Assembly (NCBI RefSeq): GCF_024139115.2
Contig: NC_085140.1
Location: forward strand, 161,040,452-161,104,451
DNA: 64,000 nt
Origin: Armigeres subalbatus
Lineage: Eukaryota > Arthropoda > Insecta > Diptera > Culicidae
Direction: 5' to 3'
Each line of letters opens with the position of its first letter. The stretch's first letter is position 1. The translations under genes and the position numbers were made by a program. The notes under the pieces were generated by a model, which was given only the letters and a program-made list of their open reading frames with translations, did not search any database and was not told the origin of the DNA. Below are positions 45,481-56,279 of this stretch, in pieces.

Positions 45481-45959
45481 ACATTAATCATTGCTTTTCA
45501 CTGGACACACCATTATTCCGATGAAGGGTAACAATAATCATTGTTTTATACCCAGCAAATGCTTGCTTTCTATGCATGATTTTTCTGATGGTGTTCATAA
45601 TTATCTCAAATGCCCTTCATGTCGAATGATATTTGGCCGAATAGTGTTATATTAATGACCTCATTCAGGAATATGTCATTTTCAGCGAAATTTCATATTC
45701 TGTGATATGTATATCGGGAAGTATTATTTACGGGAAATATCATTTTCGTTAAAGTCATTTTTGGGAAAATGTTATTGTCGAGGATTTTCCAATTTTAAGG
45801 AGTTCGGGCAATTTGTTTTCGGAGCCTTGTACAATGTCAAAGAACATCGGATGAACTAAATAAGAGGGATTTTAAATTAATTCGTTTTCTAAACAATACC
45901 AAACCGCAATAACCTCCTGCATTCCTCCTAGCCTCTCTTTGATAGCTTCCTTTGGGTAG

Positions 45960-47600
45960 AGATTACGTGCTTACAAATTTGGTTTGAATTGACCCATGCG
46001 ATAAAAAGGTATGCTAAACTGTTAGTTTAATAAATATATCCTCTCTCTCATTCAGCTATGACACTCCTACCCGGTCTGATATAGTCTTCTTTAGACAGAG
46101 AATATGGGTTCAGATGTTATGCTGAATTAGACGATAACTAAACAATACCCCTCTCTCACACCCTCCCTCTTTTAAAATGATCTACCCACATCCACTAAAA
46201 TCGCTTCCTTAGGACAGAAAATATTTGATACAAATTTGGTTCAAATCGGTCATAGGGTTCAAGACTTACACTGAATTGATCGATAACTAAGCAATACCCC
46301 TCCCCCACACCCTCTCCCTTTTCCAAAGAGCATCCCTAACCCCCATATAGTCGTCTCCTTAAGATAACGAATTTGTGTTCCAAATTTGGTTGAAATCGGC
46401 CAAGAGGTTCAGAAGTTACACTAAGTTGATAGATAATCAAGCAATAACACCTCTCCCATTTCCAAAGATTATCCCTAACACCTCTATCGTCGTCTCCTTA
46501 AGATAAAGAATGTTTGCTCCAAATTTAGTTGAAATCGGGCAAGGGATTCAAGACTTACACTGAGTTGATCGATAACTAAGCAATACCCCTCCCCCCACTC
46601 TTCCTCTTTTCCAAAGAGCATCCCTTATCCTCATATAGTCGTCTCCTTAAGATAACGAATTTGCGTTCCAAATTTGGTTGAAATCGGCCAAGGGGTTCAG
46701 AAGTTACACTGAGTTGATTGATAACTGAGCAATACCCCTCCCCCCTCACCCTCCCCCTTTTAAAAGGTTAGCCCTAACACCTCTATCGTCGTCTCCTTAA
46801 CATAAAGAATGTGTGTTCCAAATTTGGTTGAAATCGGCCAAGGGGTTCAGAAGTTACATTGAGTTGATCGATAACTAAGCAATACCCCTCCCCCCACATC
46901 CTCCCTCTTTTCCAAAGAGCATCCTTAATTCCCATATAGTCGTTTCCTTAAGATAACAAATTTGTGTTCCAAATTTGGTTGAAATCGGCCAAGGGGTCAG
47001 AAGTTACACTGAGATGATTGATAACTGAGCAATACCCCTCCCCCCTCACCATCCCCCTTTTAAAAGGTTAGCCCTAACACCTCTATCGTCGTCTCCTTAA
47101 CATAAAGAATGTGTGTTCCAAATTTGGTTGAAATCGGCCAAGGGGTTCAGAAGTTACATTGAGTTGATCGATAACTAAGCAATACCCCTCCCCCCACACC
47201 CTCCCCTTTTTCCAAAGAGCATGCCTAACCCCCTATCGTCGTCGCCTTAAGATAAAGAATGTGTGTTCCAAATTTGGTTGAAATCGGCCAAGGGGTTCAA
47301 GACTTACACTGTGTTGATAGATAACTAATCAATACCCCTCCCCCCCACATCCTCCCTCTTTTCCAAAGAGCATCCCTAATCCCCATATAGTCGTTTCCTT
47401 AAGATAACGAATTTGTGTTCCAAATTTGGTTGAAATCGGCCAAGGGGTTCAGAAGTTACACTGAGTTGATCGACAAACTAAGCAATACCCCTCCCCCTTT
47501 TCCAAAGAGCATGCCTAACCCCCTATCGTCGTCTCCTTAAGATAAAGAATGTGTGTTCCAAATTTGGTTGAAATTGGTCAATCGGTTCAGAAGTTATGCT
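45960..47600. repeat. Satellite array, about 150-bp unit
   Basis: CAAATTTGGTTGAAATCGGCC with AAGGGGTTCAGAAGTTACAC recurs at about 46392, 46531, 46680, 46831, 46981, 47131, 47281, 47432 and 47572, with more diverged copies before. Units also share CTAAGCAATACCCCTCCCCC and TCGTCTCCTTAAGATAA. The last unit runs into ACATACATACAAACATATAT and the (TA)n tract. Confidence 0.9.
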
Positions 47601-47643
47601 GGAACATACATACAAACATATATACAAACATACAAACATTGAG

Positions 47644-47644
<1 letters not shown>

Positions 47645-47730
<86 letters not shown>
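47645..47730. repeat. (TA)n microsatellite, left half
   Basis: About 42 TA units. A second (TA)n tract at 49721-49784 lies on the other side of the foldback element, so the two are probably halves of one tract split by that insertion. Confidence 0.95.
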
Positions 47731-47732
<2 letters not shown>

Positions 47733-49718
47733 GGTGGCTCAAAAAACACTTTTTAAAATTTTTTGATGGGCCGCCCTCTTATTCGGTTCTATTTGATGCC
47801 CTGATGCTCTGGACAAAATTTCAGCCAAATCGGTCAACGTTTGAGCGGTGCTAAACTCGTTGGAAGTTTATATGCAAAAATGTATGCAGAAACATCCAAA
47901 AACAGTGAATTGCAGTTGTACGGCACAACTTACGATGAAGAACTATGATACTCATTCAGATCTTGAAGAATTGAATACAGAATGTTATGCTGAAAACCGC
48001 GAGAAAATTAGAGTTTATTACGCAAAGATATTAGCATTTTACTGGAGTGTTGTAGGGGTGAATTTATTTCTTTTCAAAGGTAAAAGAAACGGAATTTGCT
48101 CAAACCCCACTTCAGAGAAATGCTAATAACTTAGCCGGGCAAACTCTAATCTTCTCGCGATTTTCTGCATAACATTCTGTATTAAATTCTTCAAGATCTG
48201 AATGAGTATCATAGTTCTTCATCGTAAGTTGTGCCGTACAACTGCAATTCACTGTTTTTGGATGTTTCTGCATACTTACTTGATGGGCTACAGCTCTTCG
48301 ATGAACCTACGCCGAATGGAGTATCCTTCTCCACTGGACTCGATCCTGGGCCAATCGCTTCCAGTCGCCCTGAACATTGAGCGCCCTCAGGTCCTCTTCA
48401 ACTGCAAAAAGCCATCGTGTACGCGGCCTTCCACGAAGCCTGCGGCCTCTTCCGGGTTCTCTACTAAATATTATCTTCGCTTGTCGTTCTTCCGGCATAC
48501 GAACAACGTGACCAGCCCACCGTAGTCTGCCGTGTTGCATAAGCTTAATAATATCCAGCCCTTTATACACCTGGTACAATTCGTGATTCATGTGACGCCG
48601 CCAGATACCGTTCTCCTGTTTACCGCCGAGTATTGTCCGCAGCACCTTACGCTCAAACACTCCGAGAGCTCTCCGATCAGCCTCCTTTAACGTCCATGTC
48701 TCATGGCCGTATAAAGCCACCGGAAGAATCAGAGTAGTATACAGCGCGAGTTTTGTTTTCGTTTGCAGACTACGGGACTTAAGCTGGTTACGAAGTCCGT
48801 AATAAGCCCTATTTGCAGCTGCAATACGCCTTTTCACCTCGCGGGTAACATCGTTATCGCACGTCACTAATGTTCCAAGATACACAAATTCTTCTACCAC
48901 TTCAAATTTTTCACCATCCAGCACTATTTCGCTACCACCACCACTAATGAACCCACGTTGATTGCCAGCGACCATGTACTTCGTTTTGCTGGTATTGATC
49001 GTGAGTCCAATCCTCGCTGTCTCCCTCTTAAAAGGCGCAAAAGCCTCTTCCACGGCGCGGCGATCAATTCCGATAATATCGATATCGTCCGCAAATCCCA
49101 GGAGCATATGCGATTTTGTGATAATGGTACCGCTTCTTTGCACACCAGCTCTCCTAATCGCTCCCTCGAGCGCTATATTGAACAGTAGGTTTGAGAGTGC
49201 ATCACCCTGCTTTAATCCATCTAAGGTAACAAATGACGTCGATATTTCATCCGCAACCCTTACACTTGATTTCGATCCGTCCAACGTTATACGAATCAGA
49301 CGTATCAGTTTCGCCGGAAAACCATGTTCAAGCATAATTTGCCATAATTCATTCCGTTTCACTGAATCGTACGCCGCCTTGAAATCAATAAACAGATGAT
49401 GTGTCTGCAAGTTGTACTCCCGGAATTTATCAAGGATTTGTCTCAGGGTAAACATTTGATCCGTCGTTGATCGGCCCTCACGAAAACCTGCTTGGTATTC
49501 GCCGACGAAGGACTCTTCAAGCGGTCTCAATCTGCATACTGCATATAGTTTCTGCATACATTTTTGCATATAAACTTCCAACGAGTTTAGCACCGCTCAA
49601 ACGTTGACCGATTTTGCTGAAATTTTGTCCAGAGCATCAGGGCATCAAATAGAACCGAATAAGAGGGCGGCCCATCAAAAAATTGAAAAAAGTTTTTCCC
49701 ATACTAATTTGAGCCACC

Positions 49719-49720
<2 letters not shown>
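47731..49720. mobile_element. Foldback element inserted in a (TA)n tract, with a nested insertion
   Basis: The terminus AGGGTGGCTCAAAAAACAC at the left and TTTGAGCCACCCT at the right are inverted copies. The outer arm (47731-47885) is inverted at 49549-49720, and the inner arm (47886 to about 48015) is inverted at about 48137-48263. Without the nested retroelement (48275-49547 plus one 11-bp duplication) the element is a single hairpin of about 700 bp. No transposase. Confidence 0.8.
48275..49547 (-). mobile_element. 5'-truncated non-LTR retrotransposon with intact RT 3' part
   Basis: An 11-bp target duplication GTTTCTGCATA flanks it (48264-48274, 49548-49558). The minus-strand frame is open throughout (48307-49547), covering reverse transcriptase from YQAGFREGRSTTDQM through FIDFKAAYDSV, LKQGDALSNLLFN and the catalytic GFADDIDIIG box. 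It ends at the RLRWAGHVVRMPEERQ and RVQWRRILHS C-terminus. The 3' end is CATCAAGTAAG, a short tandem-type tail. The upstream part of the element is missing. An open frame and an exact duplication point to a fairly recent insertion. Clade is unresolved (RTE/Jockey-like C-terminus). Confidence 0.85.
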
Positions 49721-49787
<67 letters not shown>

Positions 49788-49815
49788 ATAAAGATAGATA
49801 GATAGATAAATAGAT
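49721..49815. repeat. (TA)n and (GATA)n microsatellites beside gene B
   Basis: (TA)n runs to about 49784 and is followed by AAGATAAAGATAGATAGATAG. It begins only a few bases after the gene B stop codon and so lies in its 3' untranslated region or just beyond. Confidence 0.9.
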
Positions 49816-49820
49816 TTATT
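49815..49820 (-). promoter_or_regulatory. Candidate polyadenylation signal overlapping the gene B stop
   Basis: On the minus strand the stop codon region reads AAATAATAAATC, so AATAAA begins inside the stop codon. A signal this close to the stop is unusual; it may be a coincidence next to AT-rich simple sequence. Confidence 0.3.
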
Positions 49821-51653
49821 ATTTACGGGCGATTTCCAAATCTACGGTTTGCTTAATCCATTCCAAATAATGACTGACATCAATGAACACGTCTTTCGAT
49901 TTTGGTCCACATCTCGGTAAGCCAAGCACATGCAGTCCTTTGAGGTAGTATCGGTTGTTACCATCGAGTTGAGCTTGGTATAGCAATGCGCTTCCAGCCT
50001 TATAACTAATACAGTTTTTATTATTAATTTTATTATCTACACATATAATACTTTCTTCAGGATCAAGATTCACTTTGATGGCACTATAAATATTATTGCA
50101 TTGCTTGATGTGTTCCAGAATGACTGATTCTCGCTCGAGAACGTTTGATTTCCCAGCTCGTCTCCAACCTACTACATAGTTATTTCCACTGAATGATCGA
50201 GTGGTGGGAAGACATATCGGCTTGATCGGCTGTGGCAACCGAAAATTAGGTTCTCGTGCGAGCTTGATCACGGCTATGTTGTGTCTATAAACGGATAGGT
50301 CCATTTCCGGGTGGTGAATGATTTTCAAAATTGGAATCGATTCCGCTTCAACTTCTATTCCATCCAAATCTGTTTCGGGATTTTTGAGAAGGTCATAATC
50401 ACCAATCCGAACTGCTTTCCTATAAAATTAACAATCAAATATTAAATCAGTCATAACAATATTTCTGCTTCAATTCAGAATTACGGTTTTATTCCATTAC
50501 ATGTTGCACACGTGCAATGTCCGGTTGTGAGCACAAACTGCGAGTGAATAAGTACTCCGCTGCACACTGTTTCGATTTTTGTGGAATTGCTGTTTCCATG
50601 CTCAAGAAGCGCCATCCATGGATATTGCTGGAACATGGGCTTATCACTTTCGGGAACGCTCGGATCGTGGTCATCTTCTCCACAATCCTTCAAATCGAGC
50701 AGGTTCGCCTCCCTCCGATTTTGCACTGACCTAATCCAATTCATATAATAGGTTACATTGGAAAATACCGTAAACTGTCTTGGATTGCAACGCATGTTCA
50801 ATGCCGGATCCACACGCACTCCTGCATTGGTGACTCCTCTTATATACCAGGCCCCGTCTATTTTATTAAAACTAAACAATCCACCGCCGCTATCGCCGTC
50901 GCAAACATTAGTCATGTTATCATTACCAGCACAGAAATTGCTGTAGTCTTTTGATAGCAAAACACTGAATAGAATTGCATTACTCCGCAAGCAAGTGGCA
51001 TAGTCCACCACGTGTAAATTAGCTTTCTGTAGAACTGTCTCCATTTGGTTTCGGTCACCAAAGCCCCATCCAACTACGTTTCCATGCGAGAACTGATGAG
51101 CATTTGCATCAGCAGGCAAACACACAGGCTGAATGAAGTTGCTAAACTCCACCTTGTTTTCCATTTGTAGTAAAGCCACGTCGTACTGATGGGCCCATGG
51201 ATTGTACTTGAAGTGCCGTTCTACCAACCCTACCCCATATTCGCTCCGGTGATCTTCCTCAGTGTTCAAATTGTAAGATCCCAGTTTCACAATGAAATGG
51301 TTGGCTGGAAGTGGAATGCCATTCCTAAAGGTACAATGAGCGGCTGTCAGAACGAACTCAGAACTAATCAAGGTACCCCCGCACTGATAGCTGGAAGTAG
51401 ATCGAATGGTACCCAAATGGTAAATTGCTGCATGCCAGGGCCACTCTCCCGGACTGGAAGTCTTGCCTCCATAGATCAGGGGCAACTGAGTGTACGTTCG
51501 ACGGCCACATTCATGAGCTGAAAAAAGATGGAAATAATAGTTTTTAATAATTGAACATAATATGTTTCGCACATACATACAATTACAAATGTCAGGAAAA
51601 GGAAACAACAACAAAAACACTGGAAAATATTTTGCCATCGAAGTTGCATACAT
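49819..51653 (-). CDS. Secreted double-domain serine protease, gene B (3 exons, about 563-568 aa)
   Basis: Predicted secreted paralogue of gene A. Exons are 51653 (or 51638) to 51581, 51517-50485 and 50419-49819, with introns of 63 and 65 bp and GT-AG ends. Two in-frame ATGs precede the signal peptide (MAKYFPVFLLLFPFPDICN from 51638). Counting from 51638, domain 1 starts after Leu33 at IYGGK and has His80 (TAAHC), Asp132 (YDVALL) and Ser229 (CDGDSGGG), with Asn at the base of the S1 pocket. Domain 2 begins near the CGEDDHD segment and has TGHC, but Asn replaces the catalytic Asp (HNIAVI) and the serine box reads KAGSA with Ala at the serine, so it should be inactive. It has no intron at AAHC, unlike gene A. 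A role in a haemolymph protease cascade is inference. Confidence 0.9.
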
Positions 51654-51671
51654 TATAGGCCGCGGAAGCAA

Positions 51672-52015
51672 AAGATTTCAATTGAACAAATTTAAGTGAC
51701 CCCAAACAACTGACTGCTGATTTTTAGAGTAGAGCACAGCAAGAGTGGGCATCCCATTTCTGCATGGTGGGATTCCCAAAGCGCATCGACCTGAATGCCG
51801 TTAATCAAATGTCGAGAGAATGAAACTTCTCTCCACTGCAGAAGCATTACTCTGAGCGAAATGTTTTTGTTATTATATTATGAGCACCAGTTGACGCTAC
51901 TTCTATAGTGAGATGAAATTCCATGAACAAGTTACCGGGATCCAAACGAATTTGCAAACACATGTGCTCCAGAACTGTAAACTTTGCCTGCTTTTCAACT
52001 TATTATTCTATAAGG
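51672..52015. other. Upstream flank of protease gene B
   Basis: No clear TATA box or repeat was recognised. The promoter of gene B should lie in this interval, judged only from the position of the signal-peptide exon. Confidence 0.3.
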
Positions 52016-52019
52016 ATTT

Positions 52020-52215
52020 CCTCAGTTATTAATTGAAAGCTTTTCTATGCCCGCCATTGCATGAGTATGTGTCTTGTGTGGCAAGTACAATGGTCTATGC
52101 CCAGGGAGTCGAGAATGTTTCCAACCCGAAAACATCCAAGACCGGACCGATAATCGAACTCGCCATCTCCGGATTGGCAATCCTACGCCTTTGTACGCAG
52201 GGCTACTGGAGACCC
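52020..52215 (-). mobile_element. tRNA-derived SINE
   Basis: On the minus strand from 52215: GGGTCTCCAGTAGCCCTGCG, then GGCGAGTTCGATTATCGGTC (B box), then GATGTTTTCGGGTTGGAAAC and ATGGCGGGCATAGAAAAGC. The same family is on the plus strand at 54326-54480, and as 3' fragments at 58375 and 1545. Confidence 0.7.
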
Positions 52216-52609
52216 TTGTGTTTTTGATTGATTGTAAGGCTCCTACTCAGCAACATTCTATATATATCTTGGCTAGGATGATTTTGAAATTTTTTAGTAG
52301 AATGGTTATATTCTGGGGAATATCTATTTTTCCATAATGTTATTTAGGGTTTTTTCATCAAGATTTTATTTAGAAACGTTCCATTTTTTTTTCGATTTAT
52401 TGCAATTTACTTTGGTTCTTCCGCGGAATTGATGGAATGATTTCTGAATCTCGCAATTACGTATTAGCTAGCTGACTATTTGCTTAAGGTTGATGTTTCA
52501 TAACGTGATACCTCCTTCTTTCACCGTTCAATCGGATTGATGAGGTTGTCTCTTAATTCTATTTAAAATCCGATCCCATTAGTTCATTAGTAGCTTGTAC
52601 ACGATCCTA

Positions 52610-53060
52610 GTCAACGCAAGATCGTACGTGCCCAAACCTGGTCGTACACTCGATGTTGTCCGGAACAAAACCGAATGTAAAGTCTTGTTACAGGTTGCTC
52701 GTTCTTGGGCCGCCAGTCGCCAGTCTTCCTGCACGCCAGTCTCACGCCCATCTTCCTCGATTGCACACAGCCAGCGAGTGCGGGTCTACCCCGGAGCCGA
52801 CGCCCTCTTGCAGGCTCTCTGCTAAACATGACTTTTGCTGATCTTTCTTTCGGCATACGCACTACATATCCAGGCCACTGTAATCTGCCGTATTTTATCA
52901 GCCTGTCGATGGCTACATTTTTGTACATTTGATACAACTCGTGGTTCATGCGTCTGCGCCATCCACAATTTTCCACTACGTCGCCAAGTATTGAGCGCAG
53001 TATTTTTCGCTCAACTACACCGAGAATTCGATAGTCTGTATCTTTTAAACTATCAAGCTC
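52610..53060 (-). pseudogene. Non-LTR reverse transcriptase C-terminal fragment
   Basis: RILGVVERKILRSILGD at about 53000-53050 continues into WRRRMNHELYQMYKNVAID, GRLQWPGYVVRMPKERS and GRRLRGRP. This is the same C-terminal module as at 48307 (MPEERQ variant), but with frame damage after GRP. The catalytic part is missing. Confidence 0.75.
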
Positions 53061-53064
53061 GAAT

Positions 53065-53875
53065 TAAAATCGATTGACAGTTAGGTAAAAAAAATAACAT
53101 ATTACTAGGCAGCCGAATTCAATTGGTACTTTCCTTCCTTGAGCGAACTGTGTGCATCTGTCTTAATTTTACCTCTGAATCTGATAATAATTATGAAGAC
53201 ACCACCATGGGGCTCCATAAAAGAGGTATATCTTTATAATTATTTTATATAATTATTTTCAATTATTTAAAATAGAAAGAACTATCAATGATTTAAAATC
53301 CAAGTCATTTTAAGCCTTCTGGCAAAAAAACGCCAATCGATTCGCTCAGAATTGGGTACGGAAGATTTTTTTTGTTAATATTATTTTTATTTTGGAGCAG
53401 GGAAAAGCCCCAGGGAGTAGTATTCATACTGAAGCACTTCTTCCAAAGGCATAAAACCTCCTATTCTTTTCGTTTTTGTACAATTTTGGAGCACTTCCAG
53501 TGAGAAATATTCTCTTTAAGATTTACCTCGCTTATTGTTGCAAACGATACATAAACCGATGTTAAAAAAAATCCTGGTAATAGTCTAAGAACAAAACCAG
53601 CAATGATTCAAATTGTTCGGAGCTGTCATTTCGAATATGAATTTGAAACATTTATGTTCCCCAGCATCTGTTCTAGATTCAATTTTTTATACCAGTCAAC
53701 TGACAAAAACAACTCAAACACAAGTTCGAATTCACTCAAAATTTAAATTCAAGCCTCGAACTTAAGATTAGGTGAAAATATGAACTTGTAGTTGGGTACC
53801 TTAAACATAAAGTTTCAGTTAATTCCATGAAATATAATTTTGAGTTGTTTGAAACTTAACACACAATAAACAATT
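53065..53875. other. AT-rich sequence, nothing recognised
   Basis: No open frame or clear repeat. Words such as TTCGAACTTAAGATTAGG near 53755 recall short MITE sequences, but no termini were found. Confidence 0.4.
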
Positions 53876-53879
53876 CAAT

Positions 53880-54065
53880 GTACATATATCCATCTCATCG
53901 CTAAACAAAGAAATACGGCACCAAATTCGTCGCTCCTTTTTGTTAACATGCGTGCTCACTGCTGAAAAAAATCACAAAAATAATAAACAAACCAAATTCC
54001 TTTCTATTGCTTTGTTTTCGATGGGATGGAAATAGGAGCTAAGAGATGAAGTGGCGAACCGTTCC
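53880..54065. mobile_element. Dispersed MITE-like repeat (copy 2)
   Basis: CCATCTCATCGCTAAACAAAG through GATGGGATGGAAATAGGAGC to GGCGAACCGTTCCCCTA matches the copy at 20122-20335. The left terminus is missing, so this copy is truncated. Confidence 0.65.
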
Positions 54066-54325
54066 CCTACCCCAAGTGAAGTTGAACTGTCTTTTGGGTA
54101 ATTCGAACTTTGTTTTGGGTGAAAAAAATCATGCTCGTGTCGCGTCAGTCTCTAAAGAGGAAATTTATAAAGCGCTGATTGTTTTCATCCGCTTCTATAA
54201 TTTAAATTAATTACTGCATTTCCAAGAATGTTTAATAAACTTCAAGATACCTAAGGATTTTTACATTTGCCTGCATTGAACTGTTTTATTTATTGCCATT
54301 TACCAGACAGATCGAACATCAATAG

Positions 54326-54480
54326 GGGTCTCTAGTAGACTTGCGAGCAAAGGCGTAGGATTGCCAATCCGTAGTTGTTGAGTTCGATTCTTGGTCCGGT
54401 CTAGGATGTTTTCGGGTTGGAAACATTCTCGACTCCTTGGGCAGAGTGTATCCATTGTACTTGCCCCACAAATAATATAC
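54326..54480 (+). mobile_element. tRNA-derived SINE
   Basis: GGGGTCTCTAGTAGACTTGC, then TTGAGTTCGATTCTTGGTCC (B box), then GATGTTTTCGGGTTGGAAAC. Same family as 52020-52215, in the opposite orientation and cut short. Confidence 0.65.
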
Positions 54481-54484
54481 ACCC

Positions 54485-55180
54485 AACAAACATTCACTAG
54501 TTTAACTAACATCAGTGTGATGATGCAGCTCAGCACTGTGTTAAATTATGTCCTTACTATTTCTTATCGCAACTTCTGTTCAGGCTTTGTTCACACAATT
54601 TTGGAGAAGTTATACAGCAACAACATCTCATTTTAAAAAACAATTTTATTACCTGATTCGTTAAACCTCTAATACTCATTTTACTTAGCCATAATTCAGC
54701 TACATGTACATTCTTCGAAAATAATAACGCATTGAGAGTAACATCATCAAGATCTCCATTGAACGTATTGCAATTGTTATTTTCATATAATCATTTTCAA
54801 ATTTTCGTTGCCATCCACGCCATCCTTCATTTGTAAGTTATGGCTTACTCAATGCAGAACATAAATAATCGTATGGCTGAATATGAATCATAATTGGACT
54901 CTTAATCAACAAGTCAATCTGTCAAACTACAGTTTGTTAATAACTGTACAAGATTTTTATTTCAACCATTGTTCAGCCAGTCATAACCATTCAACATTGG
55001 GGAAAAAATATAAGACAATAATGTCAAAACGATAAAATAAAATTTGTCTCCAATGATGGGGTTTATGAAAATTTAATGAATTTATGTTCGACCTTGCTTG
55101 GAATCTCTGAATAACCGGTTGCGAAATGATTGTACCATCAATATCACACATGCAGCGAGTATATAACTACACATATCAAC
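54485..55180. other. AT-rich sequence, nothing recognised
   Basis: No gene, tRNA-like head or terminal repeat was identified here. Confidence 0.45.
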
Positions 55181-55184
55181 ATTT

Positions 55185-55378
55185 AGGGGAAAAGACGGCT
55201 TTGGCAGGTTTTGTTCTATTACTGGCCGGGGGTTTTTGTCGACCGAATTTTATGAAATTTGGCCACAATATTCTTTGATATTCAAAAAATGTTTAGGCCA
55301 AATTAGAGCATAATCAGTAATAAAAAACCCCCCCTGACAATAATAGAACAAAACCTGCCAAAGCCGTCATTCCCCCTA
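55185..55378. mobile_element. MITE with about 50-bp terminal inverted repeats
   Basis: AGGGGAAAAGACGGCTTTGG with CAGGTTTTGTTCTATTA is matched inverted by TAATAGAACAAAACCTG with CCAAAGCCGTCATTCCCCCT. The length is about 194 bp, with no coding capacity. A TA or short TTA/TAT-type duplication is possible, but not clean. Confidence 0.75.
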
Positions 55379-55391
55379 TTTACATATAAAA

Positions 55392-55452
55392 AAATCGAGA
55401 CGCGGCAGCCTCGGGCTGAAAGTCTCGATAACAAAGACAAAAAAAAAACATG
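55392..55452 (+). repeat. Short retroelement 3'-tail-like piece
   Basis: TCGAGACGCGGCAGCCTCGG and GCTGAAAGTCTCGATAAC form a small hairpin followed by an A-rich run. A similar hairpin with A tail is at 9494-9545. It may be a severely truncated retroelement 3' end. Confidence 0.35.
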
Positions 55453-55464
55453 TAGAAAAACAAC

Positions 55465-56275
55465 TATTCATTTTTTCATTTTTTTATTTATGTAGTCTAC
55501 ATCTAAACAGATAACACTGAATCAACAATTTGGCGCCACAATACACGGTTCGAGGCCGCATCTCTCCATCCTCGGATACGCCCCACGCTCGCCAAGTCGT
55601 TTTGCACCTGGTCTGCCCATCTCGCTCGCTGCGCTCCACGCCGTCTCGTACCTGTCGGATCGGAAGCGAACACCATCTTTGCAGGGTTGCTGTCCGGCAT
55701 TCTGGCAACATGTCCTGCCCATCGTACCCTTCCGGCTTTAGCTACCTTCTGGATACTGGGTTCGCCGTAGAGTTGGGCGAGCTCATGGTTCATTCTTCGC
55801 CGCCACACACCGTCTTCTTGCACACCGCCAAAGATGGTCCTAAGCACCCGTCTCTCGAATACTCCGAGTGCTTGCAAGTCCTCCTCGAGCATTGTCCATG
55901 TTTCATGTCCATAGAGAACTACCGGTCTTATTAACGTCTTGTACATGACACATTTGGTGCGGTGGCGAATCTTTTTTGACCGCAGTTTCTTCTGGAGCCC
56001 GTAGTAGGCCCGACTTCCACAGATGATGCGCCTTCGTATTTCACGACTGACATTGTTATCAGCCGTTAGCCGTTAGTAGACGAATTCCTCGACCACCTCG
56101 AAGGTATCCCCGTCTATCGTAACACTGCTTCCCAGGCGGGCCCTGTCGCGCTCGGTTCCGCCCACAAGCATGTACTTTGTCTTTGACGCATTCACCACCA
56201 GTCCAACTTTTGCTGCTTCACGTTTCAGGCGGGTGTACAGTTCTGCCACCTTTGCAAATGTTCGGCCGACAAAAA
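55465..56275 (-). pseudogene. Non-LTR reverse transcriptase C-terminal half
   Basis: From 56275 leftwards: FAKVAELYTRLKREAAKVGL, VNASKTKYMLVGG, then, after a stop near 56080, VSREIRRRII and RAYYGLQKKLRSKK. The uninterrupted frame 55946-55503 follows, with PVVLYGHETWTML, RVLRTIFGG, MNHELAQLYGEPSI and RVRWAGHVARMPDS. The 3' end TAGACTACATAAATAAAAAA follows the stop. It is closest in sequence to the relic at 32545 (both MNHEL-x-QL-x-GEPSI and DPTGTRRRGAQRARW). The catalytic FADD box is missing. Confidence 0.8.
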
Positions 56276-56279
56276 CAAC

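Noticed and set aside
47549..47854. Frame with a long (Tyr-Ile)n run
   Set aside because: Translation of the (TA)n microsatellite.
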